64,000 bases of DNA, from assembly GCF_002165135.1 (NCBI RefSeq), contig NZ_NFZQ01000001.1, forward strand, positions 496,001 to 560,000. Direction: 5' to 3'. Both the position numbers and the translations under genes were made by a program. The notes under the pieces were generated by a model that saw only the letters and a program-made list of their open reading frames with translations, did not search any database and had not been told where the DNA came from. The stretch's first letter is position 1; the number at the start of each line of letters is the position of its first letter. Origin of the DNA: Pseudomonas sp. SID14000 (lineage in GTDB: Bacteria > Pseudomonadota > Gammaproteobacteria > Pseudomonadales > Pseudomonadaceae). Shown here piece by piece: positions 45,643 to 54,606 of this stretch.

Positions 45643-45747
45643 GTTCCGGCCTCTTTGCGGGTAAACCCGCTCCCACAGGGATTGCGCCGCATCTGAAGGC
45701 TGCGCTGTTCCTGTGGGAGCGGGTTTACCCGCGAAGAGGCCGGAACA
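45643..45747. repeat. Family A REP, inward pair with extended stem
   Basis: The usual units are extended outward to ttgttccggcc... and ...ggccggaacag, giving a stem of over 35 bases. It separates convergent NRDE and ptsP genes. Confidence 0.88.
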
Positions 45748-45760
45748 GGCCACCCCGCAT

Positions 45761-48040
45761 TCAGAGGGTTTTATTGGCCCCAGGCCCTATCATCCGGGCC
45801 AGCCCAAGGTTCTTCAGGGCCAGTTGCAGCGAGCTGTGGATAACCTGCGGGTTGTCATGGCTCAGGGCCTCTGCCAGCAACTCCTTGGCCTTGCCCAGGT
45901 TGATCTGGCGCAGCATCCACTTCACCTTCGGCAGGTTGGTGGCGTTCATCGACAGGCTGTCGAAGCCCATCGCCATCAACAGGATCGCCGCCGCCGGGTC
46001 ACCGGCCATCTCGCCGCAGATACTCACCGGCTTGCCTTCACCATGGGCATCGCGCACCACCGTGTTCAGCGCCTGCAACACCGCCGGGTGCAGGTAGTCG
46101 TACAGGTCGGCGACCCGCGGGTTGTTGCGGTCCACCGCCAGCAGGTACTGGGTCAGGTCGTTGGAGCCGACCGACAGGAAGTCCACCTGCCGCGCCAGCT
46201 CCTTGGTCTGGTACACCGCCGCAGGAATTTCCACCATCACGCCAACCGGCGGCATCGGCACATCGGTGCCTTCGTCACGCACCTCGCCCCAGGCGCGGTG
46301 GATCAGGTGCAGCGCCTCTTCCAGCTCGTGGATGCCGGAAATCATCGGCAGCAGGATGCGCAGGTTGTTCAGCCCCTCGCTGGCCTTGAGCATGGCGCGG
46401 GTCTGCACCAGGAAGATTTCCGGGTGGTCGAGGGTGACGCGGATGCCGCGCCAGCCGAGGAACGGGTTTTCTTCCTTGATCGGGAAGTACGACAGCGACT
46501 TGTCGCCGCCGATGTCGAGGGTGCGCATGGTCACTGGCAGCGGGTGGAAGGCCGCCAGCTGCTCGCGGTAGATGGCCAGCTGCTCCTTCTCGCTGGGGAA
46601 GCGCTGGTTGATCATGAACGGCACTTCGGTGCGGTACAGCCCTACCCCTTCGGCACCGCGCTGCTGGGCACGGGCCACGTCAGCGAGCAGGCCGGTGTTG
46701 ACCCACAGCGGCATGCGGTGGCCGTCCGGGGTAACGCACGGCAGTTCGCGCAGGGCATCCAGGCCCTGGGCCAGCTGGCGCTCCTCCTCGACCACGTCGC
46801 TGTACTGCTTGCGCAGCACTTCGCTGGGGTTGGTGAACACCTCGCCCTTGTAGCCGTCGACGATCATCTCGATGCCGTCGACCTTGGAATACGGCAAATC
46901 GACCAGGCCCATCACCGTGGGGATGCCCATGGCGCGGGCCAGGATGGCGACGTGGGAGTTGCCCGAGCCCAGGACCGAGACCAGGCCGACCAGCTTGCCT
47001 TCCGGTACTTCGCCGAGCATCGCCGGGGTCAGCTCTTCACTGACCAGAATGGTGTTGTCGGCATACACCAGCGACTGTGCGCGGGCTTCCTGCAGGTAGG
47101 CCAGCAGGCGCCGGCCAAGGTCCTTGACGTCGGAGGCGCGCTCGCGCAGGTAGTCATCGTCCATCAGCTCGAAGCGGTTGACGTGCTCGCCCACCACCTG
47201 GCGCAGGGCGCCCTGGGCCCACTGGCCGGTCTTGATGACTTCGGTCACCTCACCGCCCAGGGCCGCGTCTTCAAGCATCATCAGGTACACATCGAACAGT
47301 GCACGCTCTTCCGGGCGCAGTTGGGTGGCCAGCTTGGCCGACAACTTGCGCATATCGTCGCGCACACCTTCGAGGGCGTTCTGGAACAGCTTCAGTTCGG
47401 CGTCGATGTCATCGACGGTCTTGTCCGGTACCACTTCCAGGTCAGCCGGCGGCAACATCACCACGGCGCGCCCCACGGCGGCGCCAGGCGAGCCCGGTAC
47501 GCCGACGAAGCGCGCTTCCTGGATGCCCTTGCCCTGGCGGCCCAGGCCACGGATCGAGCCGGTGGCCTCGGCGTGGGCGATAACCCCGGCGAGCTGGGCG
47601 CTCATGGTGACCAGGAAGGCTTCTTCGCCCTCGTCGAACTGGCGGCGCTCCTTTTGCTGGATGACCAATACCCCGACCACACGGCGGTGGTGGATGATAG
47701 GCGCACCAAGGAACGAGGCGAATTTCTCTTCACCGGTTTCGGCAAAGTAGCGGTAACGGGGGTGGTCGGCAGCGTTTTCCAGGTTCAGCGGCTCTTCCCG
47801 GGTACCGACCAGGCCGACCAGGCCTTCGTTGGGGGCCATGCTGACCTTGCCGATGGAACGCTTGTTCAGGCCTTCGGTGGCCATCAGCACGAAGCGGTTG
47901 GTTTCCGGGTCGAGCAGGTAGACCGAGCAGACCTGACTGCCCATGGCCTCCTTGACACGCAAGACAATGATCCCCAACGCCGACTTGAGATCTTTGGCGG
48001 AGTTTACTTCCTGGACGATCTTGCGCAGCGTATTGAGCAT
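45761..48040 (-). CDS. ptsP: Phosphoenolpyruvate-protein phosphotransferase PtsP (EI-Ntr)
   Basis: 759 residues. An N-terminal GAF sensor domain (to about residue 160) is followed by the PTS enzyme I chain. The phospho-His loop is GSGNSHVAILARAMGIP, and the PEP-binding barrel carries LYRTEVPFM, ARAMLKAS, and SICGEMAGDP with the active-site Cys. It starts the nitrogen phosphotransferase relay PtsP-PtsO-PtsN that tunes carbon, nitrogen and potassium responses. It follows rppH by 22 bases, the conserved rppH-ptsP operon. Confidence 0.97.
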   Translation of the reverse strand: MLNTLRKIVQEVNSAKDLKSALGIIVLRVKEAMGSQVCSVYLLDPETNRFVLMATEGLNKRSIGKVSMAPNEGLVGLVGTREEPLNLENAADHPRYRYFAETGEEKFASFLGAPIIHHRRVVGVLVIQQKERRQFDEGEEAFLVTMSAQLAGVIAHAEATGSIRGLGRQGKGIQEARFVGVPGSPGAAVGRAVVMLPPADLEVVPDKTVDDIDAELKLFQNALEGVRDDMRKLSAKLATQLRPEERALFDVYLMMLEDAALGGEVTEVIKTGQWAQGALRQVVGEHVNRFELMDDDYLRERASDVKDLGRRLLAYLQEARAQSLVYADNTILVSEELTPAMLGEVPEGKLVGLVSVLGSGNSHVAILARAMGIPTVMGLVDLPYSKVDGIEMIVDGYKGEVFTNPSEVLRKQYSDVVEEERQLAQGLDALRELPCVTPDGHRMPLWVNTGLLADVARAQQRGAEGVGLYRTEVPFMINQRFPSEKEQLAIYREQLAAFHPLPVTMRTLDIGGDKSLSYFPIKEENPFLGWRGIRVTLDHPEIFLVQTRAMLKASEGLNNLRILLPMISGIHELEEALHLIHRAWGEVRDEGTDVPMPPVGVMVEIPAAVYQTKELARQVDFLSVGSNDLTQYLLAVDRNNPRVADLYDYLHPAVLQALNTVVRDAHGEGKPVSICGEMAGDPAAAILLMAMGFDSLSMNATNLPKVKWMLRQINLGKAKELLAEALSHDNPQVIHSSLQLALKNLGLARMIGPGANKTL

Positions 48041-48062
48041 GGCTCGGGGTCGAACTCCGTCG

Positions 48063-48542
48063 TCAGTCGCGCGTCAGCAGACGCGGTGCTAGCTCTTTCA
48101 GGGCGCGTCGGTAGACCTCGCGCTTGAATGTCACAACCTGGCCCAGCGGGTACCAATAGCTGACCCAGCGCCAGCCGTCGAATTCCGGCTTGCCGGTCAG
48201 GTCCATCCGCACCCGTTGTTCGTTGCTGACCAGACGCAGCAGGAACCATTTCTGCTTCTGGCCGATGCACAGCGGCTGGCTATGCGTACGCACCAGTCGC
48301 TGGGGTAAACGATAACGCAACCAGCCACGGGTGCAGGCAAGAATTTCCACATCATCGCGTTCAAGGCCAACTTCTTCGTTCAGCTCGCGGTACAGGGCAT
48401 CTTCCGGCGTCTCGTCAGGGTTGATGCCACCCTGGGGAAACTGCCAGGCATCCTGGTTGATCCGTCGAGCCCATAGCACCTGCCCGGCATCATTCGTGAG
48501 AATGATCCCGACATTGGGGCGAAAACCATCCGGGTCGATCAC
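48063..48542 (-). CDS. rppH: RNA pyrophosphohydrolase RppH
   Basis: 159 residues from a GTG at 48542 preceded by GAGG; family members begin [12 protein letters not shown]. The Nudix box (residues 38-60) has G-x5-E-x7-REL-x-EE-x-GL in [20 protein letters not shown]. It removes pyrophosphate from 5'-triphosphorylated RNA to start RNase E-dependent decay. The longer frame from 48614 has no ribosome site and crosses the HAD remnant region. Co-transcribed with ptsP. Confidence 0.95.
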   Translation of the reverse strand: MIDPDGFRPNVGIILTNDAGQVLWARRINQDAWQFPQGGINPDETPEDALYRELNEEVGLERDDVEILACTRGWLRYRLPQRLVRTHSQPLCIGQKQKWFLLRLVSNEQRVRMDLTGKPEFDGWRWVSYWYPLGQVVTFKREVYRRALKELAPRLLTRD

Positions 48543-48627
48543 GGCAGCAACCTCGCAAACGCATGTCACCGCATTGTTCCACAAAGCTTGCGAGCGCAGC
48601 AACGCGCCCGCCAAGCTTATGTGCAGC

Positions 48628-48726
48628 AGCGTGAAAACTCCGTATTTTCTGCCGTTGCTGCAGCGGGTGACGCATGCGGTGGCCGAGAAGCATGGGTGGC
48701 CGGTGGTTTCGTTGCGGGATCAAGGT
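48628..48726 (+). pseudogene. 3' remnant of a HAD-superfamily hydrolase gene
   Basis: In the 326-base gap upstream of rppH the plus strand retains [20 protein letters not shown] and SLRD. This matches the C terminus of the SerB-like HAD hydrolase usually found divergent from rppH in Pseudomonas (family pattern NDLPLL..V..AVA-VDPD-x-L...A..RGWP(V/I)ISLR). The VDPD segment is deleted, and nothing upstream of the fragment encodes the catalytic DxDxT. A REP pair starts 12 bases after it. I read it as a decayed gene. Confidence 0.55.
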
Positions 48727-48737
48727 TTACCTGTACT

Positions 48738-48848
48738 GGCCCTTTCGCGGGTAGACCCGCCCCCACAAGGATTTCCACCGATATCAAACGCTGTGCAGTC
48801 CCTGTGGGAGCGGCGGTGCGGCAATCCGGTTCACCTGCGCAGAGGCCG
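48738..48848. repeat. Family A REP pair with a 15-base insertion
   Basis: The left unit ggccctttcgcgggtagacc... is worn. The right unit reads cctgtgggagcgg, then about 15 extra bases (cggtgcggcaatccg), then gttcacctgcgcagaggcc. The insertion sits at the palindrome centre. Confidence 0.7.
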
Positions 48849-48868
48849 GCACAGACACCGCTGCACTG

Positions 48869-49294
48869 TCAGACTGGCTTGGCGCCCATCAGCCCGGCAA
48901 TCGACAGCAAGCAGACCCCACTGAACACCGCAAGTGCCAAGGTAAAGCGCAACCCCACCACCTCGGCCTTGCGCAGCCGGTTAAGCCGCACCAACAACCA
49001 CCACACGGCGAACGCACCCAGCGTGTAGATGACACTGGAAGCCAGCACCCAGGTCTGCCCCAGCGGCCAGCCCACCAAGTGTACCAGCCACCAGCCGGTG
49101 AACGGCATGCTTGCCAGGCACAGGCCCATCACCAGCCAGACGAACACCAGCGGGCGACGCAGCAGCTTGGCGTAGGCCTCGGTATCGCCCTGGCGGCGAG
49201 CGCGCACGGTCCAGAGCGCCAGGCCCAGGGCGCCCAGCAGCAGGAGGGCGGTGGCGATGATGTGCAGGGTCTTGAAGGTGGTCAGGTGTTCCAT
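48869..49294 (-). CDS. DUF2269-family membrane protein
   Basis: 141 residues with four hydrophobic helices: near 7-28 (FKTLHIIATALLLLGALG), 46-66, 75-100 and 112-135. Conserved His in the first helix and the WLVMGLCLASMPFTGWWLV stretch recall the DUF2269 integral-membrane family. Function is unknown. It lies between ilvA and the HAD remnant, transcribed leftward, and is separated from ilvA by a compact palindrome. Confidence 0.82.
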   Translation of the reverse strand: MEHLTTFKTLHIIATALLLLGALGLALWTVRARRQGDTEAYAKLLRRPLVFVWLVMGLCLASMPFTGWWLVHLVGWPLGQTWVLASSVIYTLGAFAVWWLLVRLNRLRKAEVVGLRFTLALAVFSGVCLLSIAGLMGAKPV

Positions 49295-49328
49295 GTCTCT
49301 ATTGTCCTTGAGCAGGCCATTTTGCAGT

Positions 49329-49360
49329 GGCTTCTTCGCGGGTTTACCCGCGAAAGAGCC
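49329..49360. repeat. Collapsed family A REP, single perfect palindrome
   Basis: ggcttcttcgcgggtttacc followed by cgcgaaagagcc: the outer halves of an inward pair joined directly, with the 'gctcccacag' parts and spacer missing. The 14-base stem could end ilvA transcripts. Confidence 0.8.
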
Positions 49361-49380
49361 ATCAGCCCCAGCTTAGCCGC

Positions 49381-50895
49381 TCAGCCCAGGAACAGCTTGT
49401 AAGCAGGGTTGTCAGTCTCGTCCCAGTACGGGTAGCCGATCTTCGCCAGCGCCGTCGGCACCAGGTGGCGCTCGTCCTCCGGCACCTGCAGCCCGGCCAC
49501 CACGCGCCCGTCAGCCGCGCCATGGTTGCGGTAGTGGAACATCGAGATGTTCCAGCGCCCGCCCAGCTTGTTGAGGAAGTTGAACAGCGCCCCCGGCCGC
49601 TCGGGGAATTCGAAGCGCAGCACCATTTCGTCACTGGCACCGGCCGAATGGCCGCCGACCATGTGGCGAATATGCAGCTTGGCCAGCTCGTTATCGGTCA
49701 GGTCGGTAACCGGGAAGCCCTGCTCGGTCAGTTGCTGCACCAGCGCCGCCCGCGGGTCGTTTTCCGGGTGTGTCTGCACGCCGACGAAGATATGCGCCTC
49801 GTCGGAGGTGTGCTTGCGGTAGTTGAACTCGGTGATCTGGCGCTTGCCGATAGCCTCGCAGAAGGCCTTGAAGCTGCCTGGGCGTTCGGGGATGGTCACG
49901 GCGATGATCGCCTCGCGCTTTTCACCCAGCTCGGCACGCTCGGCTACATGACGCAGGCGATCGAAGTTGACGTTGGCACCAGAATCGATGGCCACCAGGG
50001 TCTGCCCGGTCACGCCGTACAACTCGACGTACTTCTTGATGCCCGCGACGCCCAGGGCACCGGCAGGTTCAGTGATCGAGCGGGTATCATCGTAGATATC
50101 CTTGATAGCTGCGCAAATCTCGTCAGTACTGACGGTGACCACTTCATCCACATGATGGCGGCAGATGTCGAAGGTGTGCTGGCCGATCTGCGCTACCGCC
50201 ACGCCGTCGGCGAACAGCCCGACCTGCGGCAGCACCACACGCTCGCCGGCAGCCATGGCCGCCTGCAGGCAGTTGGAATCGTCCGGCTCGACGCCGATCA
50301 CCTTGATTTCCGGGCGCAAGTACTTCACGTAGGCAGCAATCCCGGCGATCAGGCCGCCGCCGCCCACCGGCACGAAGATCGCGTCCAGCTGGCCTGGGTG
50401 CTGGCGCAGGATTTCCATGGCCACGGTGCCCTGCCCGGCGATGGTGTGCGGGTCGTCGTAGGGATGGACGTAGACGAAGCCCTTTTCATCGACCAGTTTC
50501 AGCGAATAGGCCAGTGCCTCGGGGAACGAGTCGCCATGCAGCACCACCTTGCCGCCCCGCGAACGCACACCTTCGACCTTGATCTCCGGGGTGGTCTTGG
50601 GCATCACGATAGTGGCCTTGATGCCCATCTCCCGCGCGGCCAGTGCCAGGCCCTGGGCGTGGTTGCCGGCCGAGGCGGTGACTACGCCACGGGCCAGTTC
50701 TTCCGGGGTCAGTTGGGCCAGCTTGTTATAGGCCCCGCGGATCTTGAACGAGAACACCGGCTGCAGGTCCTCGCGCTTGAGCAGGACCTGGTTGCCCAGG
50801 CGCTTGCTCAGCTGCCCGGCGCTCTGCAGCGGGGTTTCGACCGCAACGTCGTAGACGCGCGAGGTGAGGATCTTCTTGACGTACTGTTCGAGCAT
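49381..50895 (-). CDS. ilvA: Threonine ammonia-lyase, biosynthetic (IlvA)
   Basis: 504 residues, full-length biosynthetic form. PLP binds Lys in [19 protein letters not shown] and the phosphate loop VGGGGLIAG follow. Two ACT-like regulatory domains occupy the last 170 residues ([20 protein letters not shown] and [19 protein letters not shown]), where isoleucine and valine act. It deaminates threonine to 2-oxobutyrate, the first step to isoleucine. It is divergent from rpiA with 134 bases between starts. Confidence 0.97.
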   Translation of the reverse strand: MLEQYVKKILTSRVYDVAVETPLQSAGQLSKRLGNQVLLKREDLQPVFSFKIRGAYNKLAQLTPEELARGVVTASAGNHAQGLALAAREMGIKATIVMPKTTPEIKVEGVRSRGGKVVLHGDSFPEALAYSLKLVDEKGFVYVHPYDDPHTIAGQGTVAMEILRQHPGQLDAIFVPVGGGGLIAGIAAYVKYLRPEIKVIGVEPDDSNCLQAAMAAGERVVLPQVGLFADGVAVAQIGQHTFDICRHHVDEVVTVSTDEICAAIKDIYDDTRSITEPAGALGVAGIKKYVELYGVTGQTLVAIDSGANVNFDRLRHVAERAELGEKREAIIAVTIPERPGSFKAFCEAIGKRQITEFNYRKHTSDEAHIFVGVQTHPENDPRAALVQQLTEQGFPVTDLTDNELAKLHIRHMVGGHSAGASDEMVLRFEFPERPGALFNFLNKLGGRWNISMFHYRNHGAADGRVVAGLQVPEDERHLVPTALAKIGYPYWDETDNPAYKLFLG

Positions 50896-51029
50896 CGGGA
50901 AAGCATCACTGGGCCGCGGGACAAGGGCTGGGAGTCTACCCCAGCGCTACGTCGGGCGACCACAGCAAAGCCGCCCGAGCCGTTATACTAGGCTCTTTTC
51001 AAAACCGCCCAGCCCCTCTCGGAGCCCGC

Positions 51030-51704
51030 ATGACCCAGGACCAACTCAAACAGGCCGTCGCCCAGGCCGCTGTCGACTTCATTCTGCCCAAGCTGGATGA
51101 AAAGAGCGTCGTCGGCGTCGGTACCGGTTCGACCGCCAACTTCTTCATCGACGCCCTGGCTCAGCACAAGACCGCCTTCGACGGCGCGGTCGCCAGCTCC
51201 GAAGCCACCGCCCAGCGTCTGAAGGGCCATGGCATCCCGGTCTACGAGCTGAACAGTGTCAGCGAACTCGAGTTCTACGTGGACGGCGCCGATGAGAGCG
51301 ACGCGCACCTTAACCTGATCAAGGGCGGTGGCGCGGCCCTGACCCGCGAGAAGATCGTCGCCGCCGTGGCCAAGACTTTCATCTGCATCGCAGACGCCAG
51401 CAAGCTGGTGCCAGTGCTGGGCGCCTTCCCGCTGCCGGTCGAAGTGATCCCGATGGCCCGCAGCCACGTGGCGCGCCAGCTGGTCAAGCTGGGCGGCGAC
51501 CCGGTGTACCGCGAGGGTGTGGTGACCGACAACGGCAACGTGATCCTCGATGTGCATAACCTGCAGATCACCAACCCGGTGGAGCTGGAAGCGCAGATCA
51601 ACGCCATCGTCGGCGTAGTGACCAACGGCCTGTTCGCCGCAAGGCCGGCGGATTTGCTGCTGCTGGGTACCGCTGAGGGCGTGAAGAGCCTGAAGGCCGA
51701 GTAA
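51030..51704 (+). CDS. rpiA: Ribose-5-phosphate isomerase A
   Basis: 224 residues. Typical motifs are [13 protein letters not shown] near the N terminus, VDGADESD with catalytic Asp, and [14 protein letters not shown] with the active-site Glu and Lys. It interconverts ribose 5-phosphate and ribulose 5-phosphate. TATACT (50984-50989) is a plausible -10, and CTCGGAG precedes the ATG. A small hairpin and a family B pair follow the stop. Confidence 0.97.
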   Translation: MTQDQLKQAVAQAAVDFILPKLDEKSVVGVGTGSTANFFIDALAQHKTAFDGAVASSEATAQRLKGHGIPVYELNSVSELEFYVDGADESDAHLNLIKGGGAALTREKIVAAVAKTFICIADASKLVPVLGAFPLPVEVIPMARSHVARQLVKLGGDPVYREGVVTDNGNVILDVHNLQITNPVELEAQINAIVGVVTNGLFAARPADLLLLGTAEGVKSLKAE

Positions 51705-51711
51705 CCTGCGG

Positions 51712-51797
51712 CGAGGGCTTCGCCCTCGATTCGCAGCACAAGGCTGCTCCTGCAGGGGTACGCAATTTCCTGTAGGAGCAGCCTTGTGCTGCGAATG
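51712..51797. repeat. Hairpin plus family B inward pair
   Basis: The 17-base hairpin cgagggcttcgccctcg (51712-51728) is followed by ttcgcagcacaaggctgctc... and '...gagcagccttgtgctgcgaa' (51730-51797). It lies between convergent rpiA and the SdiA-regulated-type gene. Confidence 0.87.
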
Positions 51798-51820
51798 GGC
51801 TGCAAAGCAGCCCCACCTGC

Positions 51821-52723
51821 TCACTCCGCCGGCTGCCTGAACACATAGAACAGGTTCGGCTCACTGACCAGATAGATGGTCCCCGCCTCATCCATCGCAA
51901 TCCCCTCCGCCTGCGGCACCGTCGCCTGCAACCCCTGGAACCCCTTGCGCAACGACAAGGTACTCAGCGGCCGGCCCTCCACATCCAGTTCCAGCACCAG
52001 CCGCGACTCGTCCGACAGCGCCAGCAGGTGCCCGCTGCGCTCATCGAACTGCAAGCTCGACAGGTCCCGCACGAACAGCCGCGAATCGCGCTTGCGGTCC
52101 TGTACCACATGCACCGCATAGGGCTGGCCCGGGTTGTCGTGCGGGAAGCCATGCACCTCGTAGATCAGCATCGGGTCACGCTCCTTGGCCACGAACAAAC
52201 GCTTGCCCGCCGAATCGTAGGCCAGCCCCTCGAAGCCCTTGTTGCCGTTCAGGCCAATGCCCAGGGTCAGCTGCTCGGCATCGCCAGCATCGAGGAACAT
52301 CGTGTCGTCCTCCAGGCGCACGCGAATCAGCCGCTGCTGACGCTCGTCGGTAATCACATAGCTATTGGGCCCGACGTACTCCACGGCTTCCGGGTCGCCG
52401 AAGCCGGTCAGCGGCACTCGGCGCAGGATGCGGCCGTCCAGCGACAGTTCGATCAGCTCCGAGCGTGCATTGGTGACGGTAAACAGGGTCTTGCGGTCGG
52501 GGTCGTAGGTCAGCGCCGAAATGTCGTCATCCAGCCCCTCGATCGGCTGCGCCTCCACCACCACCCGGTAACGGTCCAGGCCGATGCTCTGCTCGGCTGG
52601 CTGCCACCAGGCCTTGAGGTTGAACCAGACACGCTCGAACAGGCGGAACTCCTGCCCGGCCAAGCCGAGCAGGATCAGGCCGATGACGGCCAGAACAGGG
52701 AACGGGCGAACAAAACGGCGCAT
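51821..52723 (-). CDS. SdiA-regulated domain protein, membrane-anchored (paralogue 1)
   Basis: 300 residues. One N-terminal membrane segment (about 6-25, FPVLAVIGLILLGLAGQEF) is followed by a beta-propeller-like periplasmic domain with repeats such as DISALTYDPDRKTLFTVTNA, GDPEAVEYVG and the closing AEGIAMDEAGTIYLVSEPNL. The SdiA-regulated family (YjiK-like) has no settled function. It is the downstream member of a tandem pair with the gene at 52814, with which it shares the C-terminal pattern. Confidence 0.85.
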   Translation of the reverse strand: MRRFVRPFPVLAVIGLILLGLAGQEFRLFERVWFNLKAWWQPAEQSIGLDRYRVVVEAQPIEGLDDDISALTYDPDRKTLFTVTNARSELIELSLDGRILRRVPLTGFGDPEAVEYVGPNSYVITDERQQRLIRVRLEDDTMFLDAGDAEQLTLGIGLNGNKGFEGLAYDSAGKRLFVAKERDPMLIYEVHGFPHDNPGQPYAVHVVQDRKRDSRLFVRDLSSLQFDERSGHLLALSDESRLVLELDVEGRPLSTLSLRKGFQGLQATVPQAEGIAMDEAGTIYLVSEPNLFYVFRQPAE

Positions 52724-52813
52724 GAGGGCAGACTCGACATAGGGGTGGCGAATCTAACCATGAACAACTGAAATAAAGCTTAATGCCAGCATCCGAAAAG
52801 TCGGATGTTGGGG

Positions 52814-53734
52814 TCAGTTCTTTCTGAAGCGATAGAACAGGGCCGGCTCACTGACCATGTACAGGTTGCCCTTGTCGTCCATGGCCACTCCTTCAGCACG
52901 CGGGATGGTGCCCTGCAGGCCGTTGAAACCGCCCAGCAAGGTCATGAAGCTGACTTGCTGGCCCTGCTCGTCCAGCTCCAGCAGCATGTTGGAATCGGAC
53001 GACAGCACCAACAGGTGGCCGGTACGCGGATCGACGCTAAGCGCCGAGAGGTTGCGCAGGTCCAGTTCATCGCTGGGCAGCAGCTTTTTTTCACCGGTGA
53101 GCGGGCTGCGGCCATCAGTATTCCAGGTATACAGCTTGGGCGGGCGCTCCTCGCCGATGACCAGGCGCTGGCGCAACGGGTCCCAGGCTACCGCTTCGAA
53201 GCCCTTGTTGCTCTTCACCGACTGACCCAGGTCGTGGCTCTGGAAATCATCATGGTTCAACGCGGTGGTCTGCGCGCCCACCCTGACCACGGTCAGGTCG
53301 TGCAGGCGCTCGTCGGTGATTGCCAGGTAGCCGTCTTCCAGCACGGCAACGCCTTCCGGGTTGTTCCAGCCATTGAGCGGGATCTTGCGCAGTACATCGC
53401 CATCCAGGCTCAGTTCGACCAGGATCGGGTTCTTGCCCATGACCGCGAACAGAGTGCCGGTACGCGGGTTGAAGGCCACATCCGAGGCTTCATCCTCGGC
53501 CATGCCCGGCAACGGCTTGGCATCGATGTCGACCTTGTAGTCCGGCAGCCATACGCTTTCGCTGCGCTCGGCGGTGCTTTCGAAGCTTTCCTTGACCCAC
53601 AGCGCACCGCGGTCATCCCAGTGCATGGCCACGGCCACGCCATAGCCGATTACCGCTGCCACAGCCAGGCCGAAGGGCCAGCGCAGGAAGAAACGACGCT
53701 TGGGGGTTGCCGGGGCGCTGGAGGGAGATGGCAT
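52814..53734 (-). CDS. SdiA-regulated domain protein, membrane-anchored (paralogue 2)
   Basis: 306 residues from the ATG at 53734 with AGGA upstream; the frame to 53836 crosses a REP and is rejected. A Pro/Ser-rich start and KRRFF basic patch precede one membrane segment (WPFGLAVAAVIGYGVAVAM). The same propeller repeats follow (EASDVAFNPRTGTLFAVMG, NPEGVAVLEDGYLAITDE, AEGVAMDDKGNLYMVSEPAL). It lies 90 bases upstream of its paralogue on the same strand. The role is unknown; an exported hydrolase or sensor propeller is possible. Confidence 0.85.
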   Translation of the reverse strand: MPSPSSAPATPKRRFFLRWPFGLAVAAVIGYGVAVAMHWDDRGALWVKESFESTAERSESVWLPDYKVDIDAKPLPGMAEDEASDVAFNPRTGTLFAVMGKNPILVELSLDGDVLRKIPLNGWNNPEGVAVLEDGYLAITDERLHDLTVVRVGAQTTALNHDDFQSHDLGQSVKSNKGFEAVAWDPLRQRLVIGEERPPKLYTWNTDGRSPLTGEKKLLPSDELDLRNLSALSVDPRTGHLLVLSSDSNMLLELDEQGQQVSFMTLLGGFNGLQGTIPRAEGVAMDDKGNLYMVSEPALFYRFRKN

Positions 53735-53806
53735 GCGGGGTCCTGGGGAAATGGGCGTAGATCCGCGCATTATCCGGATCAGGTGTGAAAAATCGGTAAA
53801 CAGGAC

Positions 53807-53898
53807 CGGCCTCTTCGCGGGTAAACCCGCTCCCACAGGTACTGCGCAACCCTCAAGGGCGACGCTATGCCTGTGGGAACGGGTTTACCCGCGAAGAA
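53807..53898. repeat. Family A REP, inward pair
   Basis: ccggcctcttcgcgggtaaa... and '...cgggtttacccgcgaagaagg', between the FAH-family gene and paralogue 2 of the SdiA-regulated pair, both read leftward. Confidence 0.88.
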
Positions 53899-53915
53899 GG
53901 CGAAGCGGTTCCGGC

Positions 53916-54581
53916 TCAAAGCACCCGGCTTTCGAAGCGGCTCACACCCGGCAGCTCAAGCACCAGTTCGTCACCGACATTGAACGGCCCTACGCCAGCC
54001 GGGGTGCCGGTGAGGATCACATCCCCCGCCTGTAGCGAGAAATGCGCGGCTATGTACTGGATCATCGGCACGATCGGGTTGAGCATCATCGCGCTGTTGC
54101 CATCCTGGCGTACCTCACCATTGACGGTCAGGCGCACCGGGATGTCGGTCACGTCCTCGAAGCTGGCGGCCGACACGAACGGCGGCAGTACGCAGGCGCC
54201 GTCGAAGCACTTGGCCAGCTCCCAGGGCAGGCCCTTTTCCTTCAGCCTGGCCTGCACATCGCGCAGGGTCAGGTCCAGCGCAGGGGCATAACCGGAAATG
54301 GCGTCCAGCACCTCTTCCTCGGTCGGATGAGTCGACAGCGGCTTGCCCAGTAGCACGGCAATTTCCGCCTCATAGTGCACCGAACCACGCTCGGTCGGGA
54401 TCTTGAAGCCCCCTTCGGCCGGCACCACGCAGCTGCCCGGCTTGATGAACAGCAGCGGCTCGGTGGGGATCGGGTTGTCCAGCTCCTTGGCATGTTCGGC
54501 ATAGTTACGGCCAATGCACACCACCTTGCCCAGCGGGAAGTGAATGCGCGTGCCGTCTACGTACTGGTGCTGGTAACTCAT
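53916..54581 (-). CDS. Fumarylacetoacetate hydrolase (FAH) family protein
   Basis: 221 residues. The N-terminal VCIGRNYAEHAKEL and KPGSCVV lead to the metal-binding acidic HYEAEIAVLLGK, and the C terminus has DVILTGTPAGVGPF. This small FAH type includes acylpyruvases and oxaloacetate decarboxylases; the exact substrate cannot be told. It starts 25 bases after the D-2-hydroxyglutarate dehydrogenase gene and is probably co-transcribed with it, which would suit a 2-oxoacid-related role. Confidence 0.87.
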   Translation of the reverse strand: MSYQHQYVDGTRIHFPLGKVVCIGRNYAEHAKELDNPIPTEPLLFIKPGSCVVPAEGGFKIPTERGSVHYEAEIAVLLGKPLSTHPTEEEVLDAISGYAPALDLTLRDVQARLKEKGLPWELAKCFDGACVLPPFVSAASFEDVTDIPVRLTVNGEVRQDGNSAMMLNPIVPMIQYIAAHFSLQAGDVILTGTPAGVGPFNVGDELVLELPGVSRFESRVL

Positions 54582-54606
54582 GGCCGACTCCTCTGGATAC
54601 TGCTTT

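Noticed and set aside
45643-45747. Regular palindromic repeats that could suggest a CRISPR array
   Set aside because: The repeats are dispersed pairs in different gaps with no regularly spaced unique spacers and no cas genes.
45713-48127. 804-codon open frame on the plus strand opposite ptsP
   Set aside because: It is the antisense shadow of a strongly supported gene. The translation is rich in His, Gln, Val and Gly with no domain, as expected when GC-rich codons are read backwards.
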